Assembly: GCA_003599415.1 (NCBI GenBank)
Contig: QZKB01000148.1
Span: forward strand, 1-64,000
Reading direction: 5' to 3'
DNA length: 64,000 nucleotides
Source of the DNA: Ignavibacteriales bacterium
GTDB lineage: Bacteria; Bacteroidota; Ignavibacteria; Ignavibacteriales; SURF-24
A program made the translations under genes and the position numbers. Of this stretch, positions 1 through 9,334 are shown piece by piece. The notes beneath the pieces are model-generated. The model did not search any database, had not been told where the DNA came from, and worked only from the letters and a program-made list of their open reading frames with translations. The stretch's first letter is position 1. Every line of letters begins with the position of its first letter.

Positions 1-1
1 A

Positions 2-1156
2 ATGAACATTGTAGAAAATATTGAGTATAAATTTTTAAAACTGTTTGGAAAGAAACCTTTAATTGTAAGGTCACCGGGACGTGTAAATCTGATTGGCGAA
101 CATACGGATTATAATGAAGGATTTGTCTTGCCCGCCGCCATTGATAAAGCAATTATCTTTGCAGTTGCTCCTCGGCCCGATAATCTTTGCAAGATTCATT
201 CTGAAGATTTAAATGCCGATTATGAATTTGATGTAACAAACTTTTCTAAGGCAACTCATTCATGGCCGAATTACCTGCTTGGCGTAGTCCATCAGTTAAA
301 AAAGAACGGATATAATTTCTCGGGATTTGAATGTGTCTTCGGCGGAGACATTCCTATTGGCGCCGGGTTATCTTCATCGGCTGCAATTGAAGCGGGACTT
401 GGTTTTGCACTAAGCAAAATGTTTGATCTGAATGTGCCATCTATTGATATTGTTAAAATGGCTCAGCTTGCAGAACACGAGTTTGCCGGCGTAAGATGCG
501 GAATTATGGATCAGTTCATAAATATCTTCGGCAAAAAAGATAAAGTACTTAAACTCGATTGCCGTTCTTTGGATTATGAATATTTTCCTTTCGAGATGAA
601 GGATATAAAAATTGTTCTTTTCGATACGCATGTTAAACATTCGCTTGCTTCCGGGGAATACAATATTCGCCGCGGACAATGTGAAGAAGGCGTTAAACTT
701 ATTCAGAAGCATGATTCCTCAGTAAAAAGTCTACGTGATGTTCCGCTTCAATTATTGCTTGAACATAAGAATGAATTTGAACCGACTGTGTTCAAACGAT
801 GCCACTATGTAATTAAAGAAAATGAAAGATTGCTGAACGGTTGTGAAGACTTAAAGAAAAATGATTTTGATGCTTTCGGAAAATTAATGTATCAATCCCA
901 CGCCGGTTTGCGGGATGAATATGAAGTAAGCTGTAAAGAACTTGATGTTCTTGTTGATATTGTTTCCGGCAAATCAGATGTGCTTGGTGCCCGTATGATG
1001 GGCGGTGGCTTTGGCGGGTGTACAATTAATTTGGTTAAACAAAATTCAGTTGAAAATATTGTTGCTGAAGTTAAAGAAGAATACAAGAAAAAAGTTCAGC
1101 AGGAAGTAAAGGTTTATGTAACTTCAATTATGGGTGGAACTGAAGTGCTTAAATAG
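2..1156 (+). CDS. galK: Galactokinase
   Basis: Phosphorylates alpha-D-galactose with ATP to galactose 1-phosphate, the first committed Leloir step, in the cytoplasm. At 384 aa it is the normal family length. The galactose-binding signature GRVNLIGEHTDY is at residues 26-37, the GHMP-kinase ATP loop PIGAGLSSSAA at 118-128, the catalytic Asp170 in CGIMDQ, and the third GHMP motif MMGGGFGGC near 332-340. The ATG at base 2 gives a complete N-terminus, although upstream sequence is outside the window. A hairpin with a T-run follows the stop, so it is probably transcribed separately from the ABC transporter downstream. The family call is firm; galactose rather than another sugar is the default substrate. 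Confidence 0.95.
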   Translation: MNIVENIEYKFLKLFGKKPLIVRSPGRVNLIGEHTDYNEGFVLPAAIDKAIIFAVAPRPDNLCKIHSEDLNADYEFDVTNFSKATHSWPNYLLGVVHQLKKNGYNFSGFECVFGGDIPIGAGLSSSAAIEAGLGFALSKMFDLNVPSIDIVKMAQLAEHEFAGVRCGIMDQFINIFGKKDKVLKLDCRSLDYEYFPFEMKDIKIVLFDTHVKHSLASGEYNIRRGQCEEGVKLIQKHDSSVKSLRDVPLQLLLEHKNEFEPTVFKRCHYVIKENERLLNGCEDLKKNDFDAFGKLMYQSHAGLRDEYEVSCKELDVLVDIVSGKSDVLGARMMGGGFGGCTINLVKQNSVENIVAEVKEEYKKKVQQEVKVYVTSIMGGTEVLK

Positions 1157-1168
1157 TATTTTATCAAC

Positions 1169-1199
1169 GCCTGCTTGTTAAATTAAGCGGGCAATTTTT
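1169..1199 (+). terminator. Rho-independent terminator after galK
   Basis: An 8-bp stem (GCCTGCTT at 1169-1176 with AAGCGGGC at 1185-1192, one G-T pair) has an 8-nt loop and is followed by AA and five T at 1195-1199. It sits 12 bases after the galK stop and is placed to end that transcript. Confidence 0.65.
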
Positions 1200-1236
1200 C
1201 CCACGGCAAATTTTATACTTTTGTATAAGGTGATTT

Positions 1237-2160
1237 ATGAAACCCAAAATTTTACTCCTCTTTCTATTTGCTATTTCAATCCTCGCTTTTTCATCATGTA
1301 ATAAAAGTTCAGAAAAAAAATCCTATAAAGTAATTGGCGTAACTCTTCTTAAGCGTGGAGATATTTTCTATCTCGATCTTGAAGAAGCGCTGAAAAAAGA
1401 AGCCGCTAAACTAAATTATGAAATCATTGTCACTTCAGCAGATTTTGATCTGGGCAAACAGATAGCCCAGATTGAAGATTTTATTTCACGCAAGGTTGAT
1501 GCAATTGTTGTTTGCCCGGTTGATTCAAAAGGAATTGGACAGGGAATTATTGAAGCTAACAATGCAAACATTCCTGTTTTTACCGCAGACATTGCCGCGC
1601 AGGAAGGGAAGGTTGTTGCTCATATCGCATCTGATAATGTTGCCGGAGGAAGACTTGCCGGTGAGTATCTTGCTAAAGTTTTAAATGGAAAAGGTAAAGT
1701 TGCTGTTGTTAATCAACCGGCAATTACTTCTGTGTTGGACAGAGTTCAGGGTTTTAAAGAAGCAATTCAAAAATATCCCGAAATAATACTTGTTGCTGAT
1801 GTTAATGGTCAGGGAGTTCGTGACCGTTCGCTTCAGGTTACCTCAGATGTTCTTCAATCTAATCCTGATCTGAACGGCATCTTTGGGATTAATGATGAAT
1901 CGGCACTTGGCGCTCTTGATGCGGTTCAGCAGCTTAATAAAAAGGATGTTGCAATTGTTGGTTATGATGCAACTCCACCTGCTGCAGATGCAATTATGAA
2001 AGAGACATCACTTAAGGCTGATGTAATTCAAAAACCCGGACTGATTGGTGAAACAACAATTCAGAAAATAAAAGATTATTTTGAAGGGAAACAGGTTCCT
2101 GCTGTTGTTCCGGTCGCAGTTGGAATTGTTGACAAGGAATCATTGAGTAAGAATAAATAA
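1237..2160 (+). CDS. Sugar ABC transporter substrate-binding lipoprotein (RbsB-like)
   Basis: A periplasmic-binding protein of the ribose/pentose type (Peripla_BP_4) that delivers a sugar to the ATPase and permease encoded next. The N-terminus has a lipoprotein signal with hydrophobic residues 5-18 and a lipobox ending at Cys21 (AFSSC), so it is membrane-anchored. The mature part has family hallmarks: KVDAIVVCPVDS, then HIASDNVAGGRLAGEYL, GKVAVVNQP, and GIFGINDESALGALDA before VAIVGYDATP. At 307 aa it is the usual size. A 25-bp-armed inverted repeat lies between it and the ATPase gene, a typical place for a structure that lets the binding protein be made in excess. The sugar cannot be read from sequence; ribose-like pentoses or hexoses are possible. 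Confidence 0.9.
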   Translation: MKPKILLLFLFAISILAFSSCNKSSEKKSYKVIGVTLLKRGDIFYLDLEEALKKEAAKLNYEIIVTSADFDLGKQIAQIEDFISRKVDAIVVCPVDSKGIGQGIIEANNANIPVFTADIAAQEGKVVAHIASDNVAGGRLAGEYLAKVLNGKGKVAVVNQPAITSVLDRVQGFKEAIQKYPEIILVADVNGQGVRDRSLQVTSDVLQSNPDLNGIFGINDESALGALDAVQQLNKKDVAIVGYDATPPAADAIMKETSLKADVIQKPGLIGETTIQKIKDYFEGKQVPAVVPVAVGIVDKESLSKNK

Positions 2161-2207
2161 AATTAATTGTATGTAATCGCATAATTTATTTTTGGATGAC
2201 CCGATGG

Positions 2208-2276
2208 TGTCATTCCCCTGAAAGGGGGAATCTACTCGGGACATGCTTTTGGATTCCCTTTTTCACGGGAATGACA
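2208..2276. repeat. REP-like inverted repeat between binding-protein and ATPase genes
   Basis: The arms TGTCATTCCC (2208-2217) and GGGAATGACA (2267-2276) are perfectly complementary. The pairing continues inward (TGAAA with TTTCA, then GGGGGAATC with GATTCCCTT including two G-T pairs), giving about 25 bp of stem around a loop of about 19 nt. The left arm can also fold on itself (ATTCCCC ... GGGGGAAT). The layout resembles REP elements such as those between E. coli malE and malF, which stabilise upstream mRNA. Confidence 0.7.
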
Positions 2277-2323
2277 AAAACCAATTGGTCAATGCTACCA
2301 AATAAAACTTTGATATTTGTCTT

Positions 2324-3811
2324 ATGTCTGCTTTGCTGCAAATGAAAAATATTTCCAAGACCTATCCCGGTGTGAAGGCCCTGGAAAATGTTAGTCTTGA
2401 ATTAAAGACTGGTGAAGTTCATTGTCTTGTCGGAGAAAACGGAGCAGGCAAATCAACATTGATGAAAGTATTATCCGGCGCTATAAGTAAAGACTCCGGG
2501 CAAATTTTAATTGATGATATTGAAGTTCAGATAAACTCACCTTATGATTCACAGAAGCTCGGTATAGGAATGATCTATCAGGACTTCCGACTTGTACCTG
2601 AACTTAGTGCTGCTGAAAATATTGTTCTTGGTAACGAACCCGTTCTGAATAGGTTTTCTTTCATCAATAAAAGTAAGGCAAATCAAATTGCTGCCAATGC
2701 GCTTGTTCAGCTTGGTGAAACAATTGATCTCGATAATCCTGTAAAGAAGTTAAGTGTAGCTCAACGCCAGATGGTTGAAATTGCAAAAGCAATTTCAAAG
2801 AAGATAAAAATTCTTGTGATGGATGAACCGACCGCTTCTCTTACTAAAACAGAGACAGAAAAACTTTTTGCTGTAATTAAAAAATTAAAAAACGATGGTG
2901 TTGGCATTATTTATATCTCCCACCGGCTGGAAGAAATTTTTCTTATTGCAGACAGAATAACAATCCTGCGCGACGGCAAATTAATAAATACATGTCCTGC
3001 TGCAGAAGCAGACAGAAATAAACTTATTAAGTGGATGGTTGGACGTGAACTTGAAAATGAATATCCACGTATTGAATCCAAACCGGGCAGGGAAGTTCTT
3101 CGTGTTCAAAATTTAAATTCAGACCGGCTGAAGAAAATTAATTTTTCTCTTTCCACCGGAGAAGTACTTGGATTAGCAGGCTTGGTTGGCGCGGGCAGAA
3201 GCGACCTTGCAAATATTATCTTCGGTGCCGATAAAAAAAGTTCAGGGAAAATTTTTCTTGAAGGAGAAGAAGTAAATTTCAAGGATCCGCGGGATGCAAT
3301 TGATAACGGAATTGCTCTTCTTACAGAAGACCGGAATCTTTATGGATTGATAATGCAGATGTCAATCAGGGAAAATATTTCAATCTCTAATTTGATCTCG
3401 CTGCTCAAAGGTCCGTTCATTCAGTATAAACAGGAAAATAAAGTTGCGAATGAATACTTAGATAAACTTAAAATAAAAGCGCCTTCAATTGAAACTAAAG
3501 TTGAAAGCTTAAGCGGAGGCAACAGGCAAAAAGTTGTTCTTGCCCGCTGGCTTTTTACAAATGCAAAAGTGATAATCTTTGATGAGCCTACAGTTGGAAT
3601 TGACGTTGGAGTGAAGTTTGAAATTTATAATCTTATCAACAGGCTTGTTGAAGAAGGCATCGGGGTAATTGTTATTTCATCTGATATGCCTGAGCTTATC
3701 GGTATTTCCCACAGAATAATTGTAATGAGCAACGGTGAAATATCCGGCGAGCTTACTGGAGATAAAATTCAACAGGAAAATATTATGGAGCTGGCAGTAA
3801 GTAATTTATGA
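2324..3811 (+). CDS. Sugar ABC transporter ATP-binding protein (RbsA/MglA type)
   Basis: A two-domain ATPase that powers carbohydrate uptake by the CUT2-type transporter encoded on either side. The first domain has Walker A GENGAGKS at residues 37-44, signature LSVAQRQMVEIAKAI and Walker B ILVMDEPTAS. The second has the degenerate Walker A GLVGAGRS typical of this family, signature LSGGNRQKVVLARWL and Walker B VIIFDEPTVGID. The 495-aa length is standard. The stop overlaps the permease start in ATGA, implying translational coupling. It belongs to the RbsA/XylG/MglA subfamily; the sugar is unknown. Confidence 0.95.
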   Translation: MSALLQMKNISKTYPGVKALENVSLELKTGEVHCLVGENGAGKSTLMKVLSGAISKDSGQILIDDIEVQINSPYDSQKLGIGMIYQDFRLVPELSAAENIVLGNEPVLNRFSFINKSKANQIAANALVQLGETIDLDNPVKKLSVAQRQMVEIAKAISKKIKILVMDEPTASLTKTETEKLFAVIKKLKNDGVGIIYISHRLEEIFLIADRITILRDGKLINTCPAAEADRNKLIKWMVGRELENEYPRIESKPGREVLRVQNLNSDRLKKINFSLSTGEVLGLAGLVGAGRSDLANIIFGADKKSSGKIFLEGEEVNFKDPRDAIDNGIALLTEDRNLYGLIMQMSIRENISISNLISLLKGPFIQYKQENKVANEYLDKLKIKAPSIETKVESLSGGNRQKVVLARWLFTNAKVIIFDEPTVGIDVGVKFEIYNLINRLVEEGIGVIVISSDMPELIGISHRIIVMSNGEISGELTGDKIQQENIMELAVSNL

Positions 3812-4758
3812 AAAAGTATCTATCAAAAGCTTTGTCAGAATATGGTGTTGGTGTCGCGCTAATTCTTGAAATAATTTTGTTCTCACAACTTTCACAATAT
3901 TTCTTCACCGCAGATAATTTATTGAATGTTACTCTGCAAGTCTCAATCACCGCAATCATTGCGGTCGGAATGACATTCGTAATTTTAACCGGTGGAATCG
4001 ATCTATCCGTTGGCTCGGTTGTGGCAGTTACAGGAATCATCGCTACGTCATTAATAAAATTTGATTTCTCTGCATCACCGTTTCTCCTTATCACCGTTTC
4101 CGTAATTGTTGCATTGGTATTTGGATTCTTAAGCGGCTCGGCTGCAGGTTTCTTCATAACAAAATTTAAAGTAACCCCGTTTATTATAACTCTTGCACTA
4201 ATGACAGTGTGGCGCGGAGCAGCCTTTGTTTATACTGATGGCAGACCGGTTTGGGGATTACCTGAAATGTTCAGCGTGCTTGGCGGAGGAAGATTTATTG
4301 GAATACCAATTCCCACAATAATTATGATTATCATTTTTATTACAGCCCATATCGTTTTAACAAAAACAAGATTCGGCAGATATGTTTATGCCGTTGGAGG
4401 TAATGAAGAGGCTGCAAGACTGGTGGGAATTAAAACAAATAAAATTCTGATTACTGTTTACTCAATATGCGGATTGCTTTCTGCATTAAGCGGAATTCTG
4501 CTTGCATCAAGAATGAATTCCGGTCAGCCGAATGCAGGACAAATGTATGAGCTTGATGTAATTGCTGCCGTTGTAGTTGGTGGTACAAGTCTTAACGGTG
4601 GAAGGGGAACAATCCTGGGAACATTCTTTGGCGCAATGCTTATTGCAATTTTACGAAACGGACTTAACCTGTTAAATGTGAATTCGTACGTCCAGCAGGT
4701 TATTGTTGGAGTTGTAATTCTTCTTGCGGTTTTAATGGACAGAAAGAGGGGAAAATGA
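3808..4758 (+). CDS. Sugar ABC transporter permease (RbsC type)
   Basis: The integral membrane channel of the CUT2-type sugar importer. The 316-aa protein is hydrophobic throughout with about 8-10 helices. Family motifs are VGMTFVILTGGIDLSVGSV near residues 53-71, the cytoplasmic VGGNEEAARLVGIKTNKI segment that contacts the ATPase, and DVIAAVVVGGTSLNGGRG. Its ATG overlaps the ATPase stop by four bases, and its own stop overlaps the next gene's ATG in the same way. With one permease gene it would act as a homodimer, as in RbsC. Confidence 0.95.
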   Translation: MKKYLSKALSEYGVGVALILEIILFSQLSQYFFTADNLLNVTLQVSITAIIAVGMTFVILTGGIDLSVGSVVAVTGIIATSLIKFDFSASPFLLITVSVIVALVFGFLSGSAAGFFITKFKVTPFIITLALMTVWRGAAFVYTDGRPVWGLPEMFSVLGGGRFIGIPIPTIIMIIIFITAHIVLTKTRFGRYVYAVGGNEEAARLVGIKTNKILITVYSICGLLSALSGILLASRMNSGQPNAGQMYELDVIAAVVVGGTSLNGGRGTILGTFFGAMLIAILRNGLNLLNVNSYVQQVIVGVVILLAVLMDRKRGK

Positions 4759-6026
4759 AAACCTTTTTAAGTGATATATTCATAATATTTCTTTCTTCTA
4801 TCATAGTGATAGGGCAAATTAATAATGAGGTTAAAAATTACAGTCCATTGCAGGTTGGAAATGAATGGCAGTATTATAGCAAAAGTATGGGGGCTGATTA
4901 TGTAGGTACATTTGGTGTTATTACAAAGAAAATAGTTGTTGATTCTCTAATTAATGGTGTCAAATATTTTAGATTTAAAGATGATAGTTACCGTTGGATC
5001 AGATATTCTTCTGAAGATAATAAAATGTATGTCAGGTGGCAGGAGACTGATAAAATAATTATGGATTTTAATTTATTTGATAAAGACACCTTTAATGTTT
5101 TCCAATATGGGTCTGGTGATGTAACCGCTTTGTTTCAAGTAGATACTTTAAATTTATTTGGTTCTGATGTTGAACTGAAAGGGCCATTAATTAAATGGCT
5201 TTATGGCTATTCAAAATATCTATATGCAAATAACATAGGTGAAGCGTATATAGAATGGTATTCATCTGATGGTCCTTGGGACAATTATTCCGAGAGAAAA
5301 TTAATTCAGGCAAAAATATTTCAGGGCGATTCTGTTTATTATTATAAGGAAAATTATAAACCAGAAATTAGCCTGATACCCGTTAAGACAATTTCAGATG
5401 CTATTTTTAAACTTAATTTTAAAGTGGATCACTATTTTACAAGTTTTGTTTATCGGTACGGAGAAATATTAGATGGGGTAAACTTTATCGATACAGTATA
5501 CCTGATAAACTATTATGCTAAAAACGATTCTACAATTTTATGTGCAAATATTCCGGCAATAAGAACACCCGCTACTATAGATTACACGGTTGAGAAAAAA
5601 TTGAATCTAGAGTTGTTAAAACAAGGATATAAATTTTACTATAGGATTGTTGCAAGAGATGAAGGTTTATCTCCTAATATTTCCAACAATCCCGAAGATG
5701 GTTACTATTGTGTCGAATATGATTCAGCTTTTACTTTGATCGAAAGTAATAAAGGACAATACCCTGAACGTTTACAAATCAGTTGCTATCCGAATCCATT
5801 TAACTCGCAAACTAAAATATGTTTTTCATTACACAATAGGGAATTTGTTTCTTTGAAAGTTTTTGATGTTTTGGGAAATGAAATAATAGAATTAGTTAAT
5901 GAAGAGAAAATGCCGGGTTTTTATGAAATTGTATTAGATGCAACTGACCTTGCTAGCGGAATCTATTTCAGTATTCTTTGCGCAGGGACAAAACTCTTCT
6001 CTCAAAAAATTCTGTTGATTAAATAA
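4755..6026 (+). CDS. Exported protein with T9SS sorting domain, function unknown
   Basis: No enzymatic domain was recognised in this 423-aa protein. It begins with a Sec signal (MKTFLSDIFIIFLSSIIVIGQ). A beta-rich, Trp/Tyr-rich body follows, which begins with YSPLQVGNEWQYYS, a pattern common in exported proteins of this group. It ends with a T9SS type A sorting domain of about 80 residues (CYPNPFNSQTKI, LKVFDVLGNE, LASGIYFSIL, final KILLIK). It should therefore be delivered to the cell surface or released. Its ATG overlaps the permease stop in ATGA and the mannosidase follows after 9 bases, so it is embedded in the transporter/hydrolase operon and probably has a glycan-related role. That role is inferred from context only. 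Confidence 0.75.
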   Translation: MKTFLSDIFIIFLSSIIVIGQINNEVKNYSPLQVGNEWQYYSKSMGADYVGTFGVITKKIVVDSLINGVKYFRFKDDSYRWIRYSSEDNKMYVRWQETDKIIMDFNLFDKDTFNVFQYGSGDVTALFQVDTLNLFGSDVELKGPLIKWLYGYSKYLYANNIGEAYIEWYSSDGPWDNYSERKLIQAKIFQGDSVYYYKENYKPEISLIPVKTISDAIFKLNFKVDHYFTSFVYRYGEILDGVNFIDTVYLINYYAKNDSTILCANIPAIRTPATIDYTVEKKLNLELLKQGYKFYYRIVARDEGLSPNISNNPEDGYYCVEYDSAFTLIESNKGQYPERLQISCYPNPFNSQTKICFSLHNREFVSLKVFDVLGNEIIELVNEEKMPGFYEIVLDATDLASGIYFSILCAGTKLFSQKILLIK

Positions 6027-6035
6027 GGACTGAAG

Positions 6036-9000
6036 ATGAAAACATTAAAGTTATTTTTATTATTGATCGCTCCTATTCTTATTTTAGCTCAGACACCTGT
6101 TGATAAAGCTTCGTCTCAGCTTGAGCAGCTTAGCGTTCTTTCTATAAATGATTGGAAGATGAGTGAGGGTTTAACCAAGATAAAAGTTACCGGCAATCCT
6201 GCTCAAAGAGATTTTGATGACTCTGAATGGAAAACAGTAAAGCTTGATGATCAATTCAGAATAGATTCCTGCTGGTTCAGAAAAGAATTTGTTATTCCTG
6301 AAAATTATCTTGGAAGAAAAGTAACCGGCAAAATTAAACTTCTCGTTTCTGTTGATGACTATGGCTATATGTACATCAATGGCGAAAACAAAGGCTACTT
6401 TCCATGGGACGGTGATTTTATTCTTTCTGATAATATAAAACCGGGTGATAAAGTTGTTATTGCAATTAAAGCAATAAATACTGGCGGACCGCTTCGCCTG
6501 ATTCGTGCCCAGCTTGAACTTGAAAATGTGAAAGCTTTCCAGAATAAACTTCAGGGATTGGCACTAAGCTTACGAACAGGACAAAAACTTTTAAGCTTCG
6601 ATACTTACCAGGAAAATTCCAACGCAAAGACCGATCCTAAAATTGATAAATCAACAGATAGTAAAGAAGAAAAAATAAAGCTCAACAATCTTTTGCAGGA
6701 ACAGGCTTCCAAAATTGATTTTTCTAAAATTGAAAGCGGTGAACTTGAAGATTTTGAAAAGCAGGTTGATGAGATTAGAACAGCTTTGAAACCTGTTGGT
6801 GATTTTGCCAAAAGATTTACATTGTACTTTACTTCCAATGCTCATATTGATGCCGCATGGTTATGGCGCTCAAAAGAAACTATCGCAGTTTGCGAAAGAA
6901 CATTCAGTTCCGTCTTTAATATAATGGAAGCAAAGCCTGATTTTACATATACGCAAAGCGCCGCCGCATATTACGATTGGATGGAAAAACTTTATCCTGA
7001 TATTTACAATAAAATTAAAAGCAGGATTGCCGACAGCCGCTGGGAAGTTATTGGCGGAATGTGGATTGAACCGGACTGCAATCTTATTGACGGCGTAAGC
7101 TGGATGCATCAGACTTTATATGCAAAAAAATATTTTAAGGAAAAACTTGGACAGGATGTTAAGATTGGATGGAATCCCGATTCGTTCGGCTACAACTGGA
7201 ATATGCCGATGTTCTATAAAAATGCCGGCATTGATGCTTTCATTACACAAAAGATAAGCTGGAACGAAACAAATGTTTTTCCATACAGAGTATTCTGGTG
7301 GCAATCTCCTGATGGCTCACAAATTCTAACTTACTTTCCATTTGATTACGGCAATTCAATTACACAGGTGTTTGATTTTATCGATTGGCTGAGACAGTTT
7401 GAATCAAATACCGGTTACAAAAAACTTATGGTGCTGTTCGGAGTTGGAGACCACGGCGGCGGACCTTCAATTGATATGATTGATAGAATTGAAAATCTCC
7501 GCACTCTCGATATTTTTCCCACGGTAGAATATGGAACCGCTTCAAACTATCTGAACTGGTTAAGAACAACCGATCTATCCAAACTTCCCGTATGGAAAAA
7601 TGAATTGTATCTTGAATACCACCAGGGAACATTTACAACACAGGCAAAGAATAAAGAGTACAACCGTAAAAGCGAAGCTCTTCTTACTAATACGGAAAAG
7701 TTTTCTTCATTTACAAAACTGTTCGGGGCAAAAGATAATTCATCATTACTGGAAAATTCCTGGAAGACAACATTGTTTAATCAATTCCATGATATTCTTC
7801 CCGGTTCAAGCATAAGAGAAGTTTATATTGATGCTCTTGATGAATACAAACAGGCGGAGAGCGTTACTAATTTCGTATTAAAAAATTCTCTTAATGAAAT
7901 CAACAAACAGATTAATACATCAGATATAAAAGATGGAATCCCTTTAACAGTATTTAATTCACTTAACTGGAACAGAAATGATATTGTTAAAGTCCAGCTT
8001 AAAGAAGGCGATAAGACTAAATATTATGTGTTTGATACAAACGGAAAAGAAATTCCAACCTGGGCATATCATAAAGATAATTTGACCAAAGAATTAATTT
8101 TTGTTGCCAAAGATGTTCCTGCACTTGGATATAAATCTTACGAGTTGAGAACGAAGAATGAAGAACGAAAGAATGAAATGGGAAAAGATGATCCGAAAGC
8201 AAATAAGAATCAGCTTGAGAATCAGTTCTTCAAAATTAATCTTGATCTGGAATCGGGCTGGATAAACAGCATTACAGATAAACGGAATGGAAAAGAAATT
8301 CTTAATGGCGCTGGTAATGAACTTCAGCTTCTTGAAGACAAACCGCGTAACTGGGACGCATGGAATGTTGGTCTTACAGGTGTTAAATATCCTTCTACTT
8401 TCAGAAAAGCTGAAGTGGTTGAAGACAATGATGTGCGTAAAGTAGTAAGACTTGAGCGTGATTATTTGCAGCCGGGAGTTAAAAAAGATTTTCCTACTGA
8501 GGATTTTCCTTCATCATTCTTTACACAGGATATAATTCTTTATAAGGAATTGGACAGGATTGATTTTAAAACCAACGTTGACTGGTGGGAAGAAAAGACA
8601 ATGCTTAAAGTTGCCTTCCCGCTTTCATTCAGTGATTCGGTAGCAACTTATGAAATTCCATACGGATCAATTACACGCTCAACAGGAAATACCACAAGCA
8701 TTGAGAAAGCCCAGTATGAAGTTCCTGCAATGCGCTGGGCAGATGTTTCTTCCGGAAATTATGGCGTAACCTTGCTTAATAATTCCAAGTACGGTTACGA
8801 TATTAAAGGAAATGTGATGAGACTTTCACTGCTGCGTTCACCTAAATGGCCTGATCCAACGGCAGACAGAGGCAAACATTCTATTGAGTATTTTCTTTAT
8901 CCTCATACGGGAAACTGGAAAGATGCAGATGTTGTAAAGAAAGGATATGAATTTAACAATCCTTTAATTGCTGTAATGAATGACGTTCACAAAGGTGAAT

Positions 9001-9278
9001 TGCCTTTATCAAAATCATTCGTTCAGCTTAAGGCGGATAATTTAATACTAACACAGATTAAGAAAGCCGAAGATTCTGATGCCTGGATTGTTCAATGGTA
9101 TGAAGCCGAAGGGCGTGATACAAACGCAAATTTATTTTTGCCATTTACTCCAAATAAAGTTTTTATCTCAAATTTCCTTGAGGAAGAAAAGGAACAATTA
9201 TTCTTCGAGAAAAACCTCGTTACTGTTCCAACAAAGAAAAATTCGGTGGTTACTTTGAAAATCTATTTAAACAAATAA
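6036..9278 (+). CDS. Exported GH38 alpha-mannosidase
   Basis: Hydrolyses alpha-mannosidic bonds using a zinc-bound retaining mechanism. The start MKTLKLFLLLIAPILILAQ is a Sec signal, so the enzyme is exported. After an N-terminal beta-sandwich (about 35-165) and a helical stretch, the GH38 catalytic domain begins at AHIDAAWLW, with zinc ligands His270 and Asp272. The nucleophile is Asp382 in WNPDSFGY, and FHDILPGSS supplies the late conserved His. The family's middle and C-terminal beta domains follow. At 1080 aa it is in the normal range for family members with an extra N-terminal sandwich. A short tandem repeat lies in frame in the linker at 8149-8177. A second GH38 without a signal peptide is encoded 2.5 kb downstream. 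Confidence 0.93.
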   Translation: MKTLKLFLLLIAPILILAQTPVDKASSQLEQLSVLSINDWKMSEGLTKIKVTGNPAQRDFDDSEWKTVKLDDQFRIDSCWFRKEFVIPENYLGRKVTGKIKLLVSVDDYGYMYINGENKGYFPWDGDFILSDNIKPGDKVVIAIKAINTGGPLRLIRAQLELENVKAFQNKLQGLALSLRTGQKLLSFDTYQENSNAKTDPKIDKSTDSKEEKIKLNNLLQEQASKIDFSKIESGELEDFEKQVDEIRTALKPVGDFAKRFTLYFTSNAHIDAAWLWRSKETIAVCERTFSSVFNIMEAKPDFTYTQSAAAYYDWMEKLYPDIYNKIKSRIADSRWEVIGGMWIEPDCNLIDGVSWMHQTLYAKKYFKEKLGQDVKIGWNPDSFGYNWNMPMFYKNAGIDAFITQKISWNETNVFPYRVFWWQSPDGSQILTYFPFDYGNSITQVFDFIDWLRQFESNTGYKKLMVLFGVGDHGGGPSIDMIDRIENLRTLDIFPTVEYGTASNYLNWLRTTDLSKLPVWKNELYLEYHQGTFTTQAKNKEYNRKSEALLTNTEKFSSFTKLFGAKDNSSLLENSWKTTLFNQFHDILPGSSIREVYIDALDEYKQAESVTNFVLKNSLNEINKQINTSDIKDGIPLTVFNSLNWNRNDIVKVQLKEGDKTKYYVFDTNGKEIPTWAYHKDNLTKELIFVAKDVPALGYKSYELRTKNEERKNEMGKDDPKANKNQLENQFFKINLDLESGWINSITDKRNGKEILNGAGNELQLLEDKPRNWDAWNVGLTGVKYPSTFRKAEVVEDNDVRKVVRLERDYLQPGVKKDFPTEDFPSSFFTQDIILYKELDRIDFKTNVDWWEEKTMLKVAFPLSFSDSVATYEIPYGSITRSTGNTTSIEKAQYEVPAMRWADVSSGNYGVTLLNNSKYGYDIKGNVMRLSLLRSPKWPDPTADRGKHSIEYFLYPHTGNWKDADVVKKGYEFNNPLIAVMNDVHKGELPLSKSFVQLKADNLILTQIKKAEDSDAWIVQWYEAEGRDTNANLFLPFTPNKVFISNFLEEEKEQLFFEKNLVTVPTKKNSVVTLKIYLNK
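8149..8177 (+). repeat. Tandem 14/15-nt repeat inside the GH38 linker
   Basis: Two adjacent units, GAACGAAGAATGAA (8149-8162) and GAACGAAAGAATGAA (8163-8177), encode the charged stretch RTKNEERKNEMG. It lies between the helical catalytic part and the C-terminal beta domain, which restarts at LENQFFKINLD. The reading frame stays open. Confidence 0.55.
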
Positions 9279-9334
9279 TGTGCATTCAACTAAATAATAA
9301 AATTATTTCAAGGCTCTTTTACTGAGGTGTCTTC

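Noticed and set aside
1216-1223. TACTTTTG, a match to the Bacteroidota -7 element before the binding-protein gene
   Set aside because: No -33 element was found at the right distance and the 5' leader would be only a few bases; too weak to list.
9292-9308. AAATAAT-AAA-ATTATTT hairpin between GH38 and the symporter
   Set aside because: An all-A/T stem in an AT-rich gap without a T-run; likely chance.
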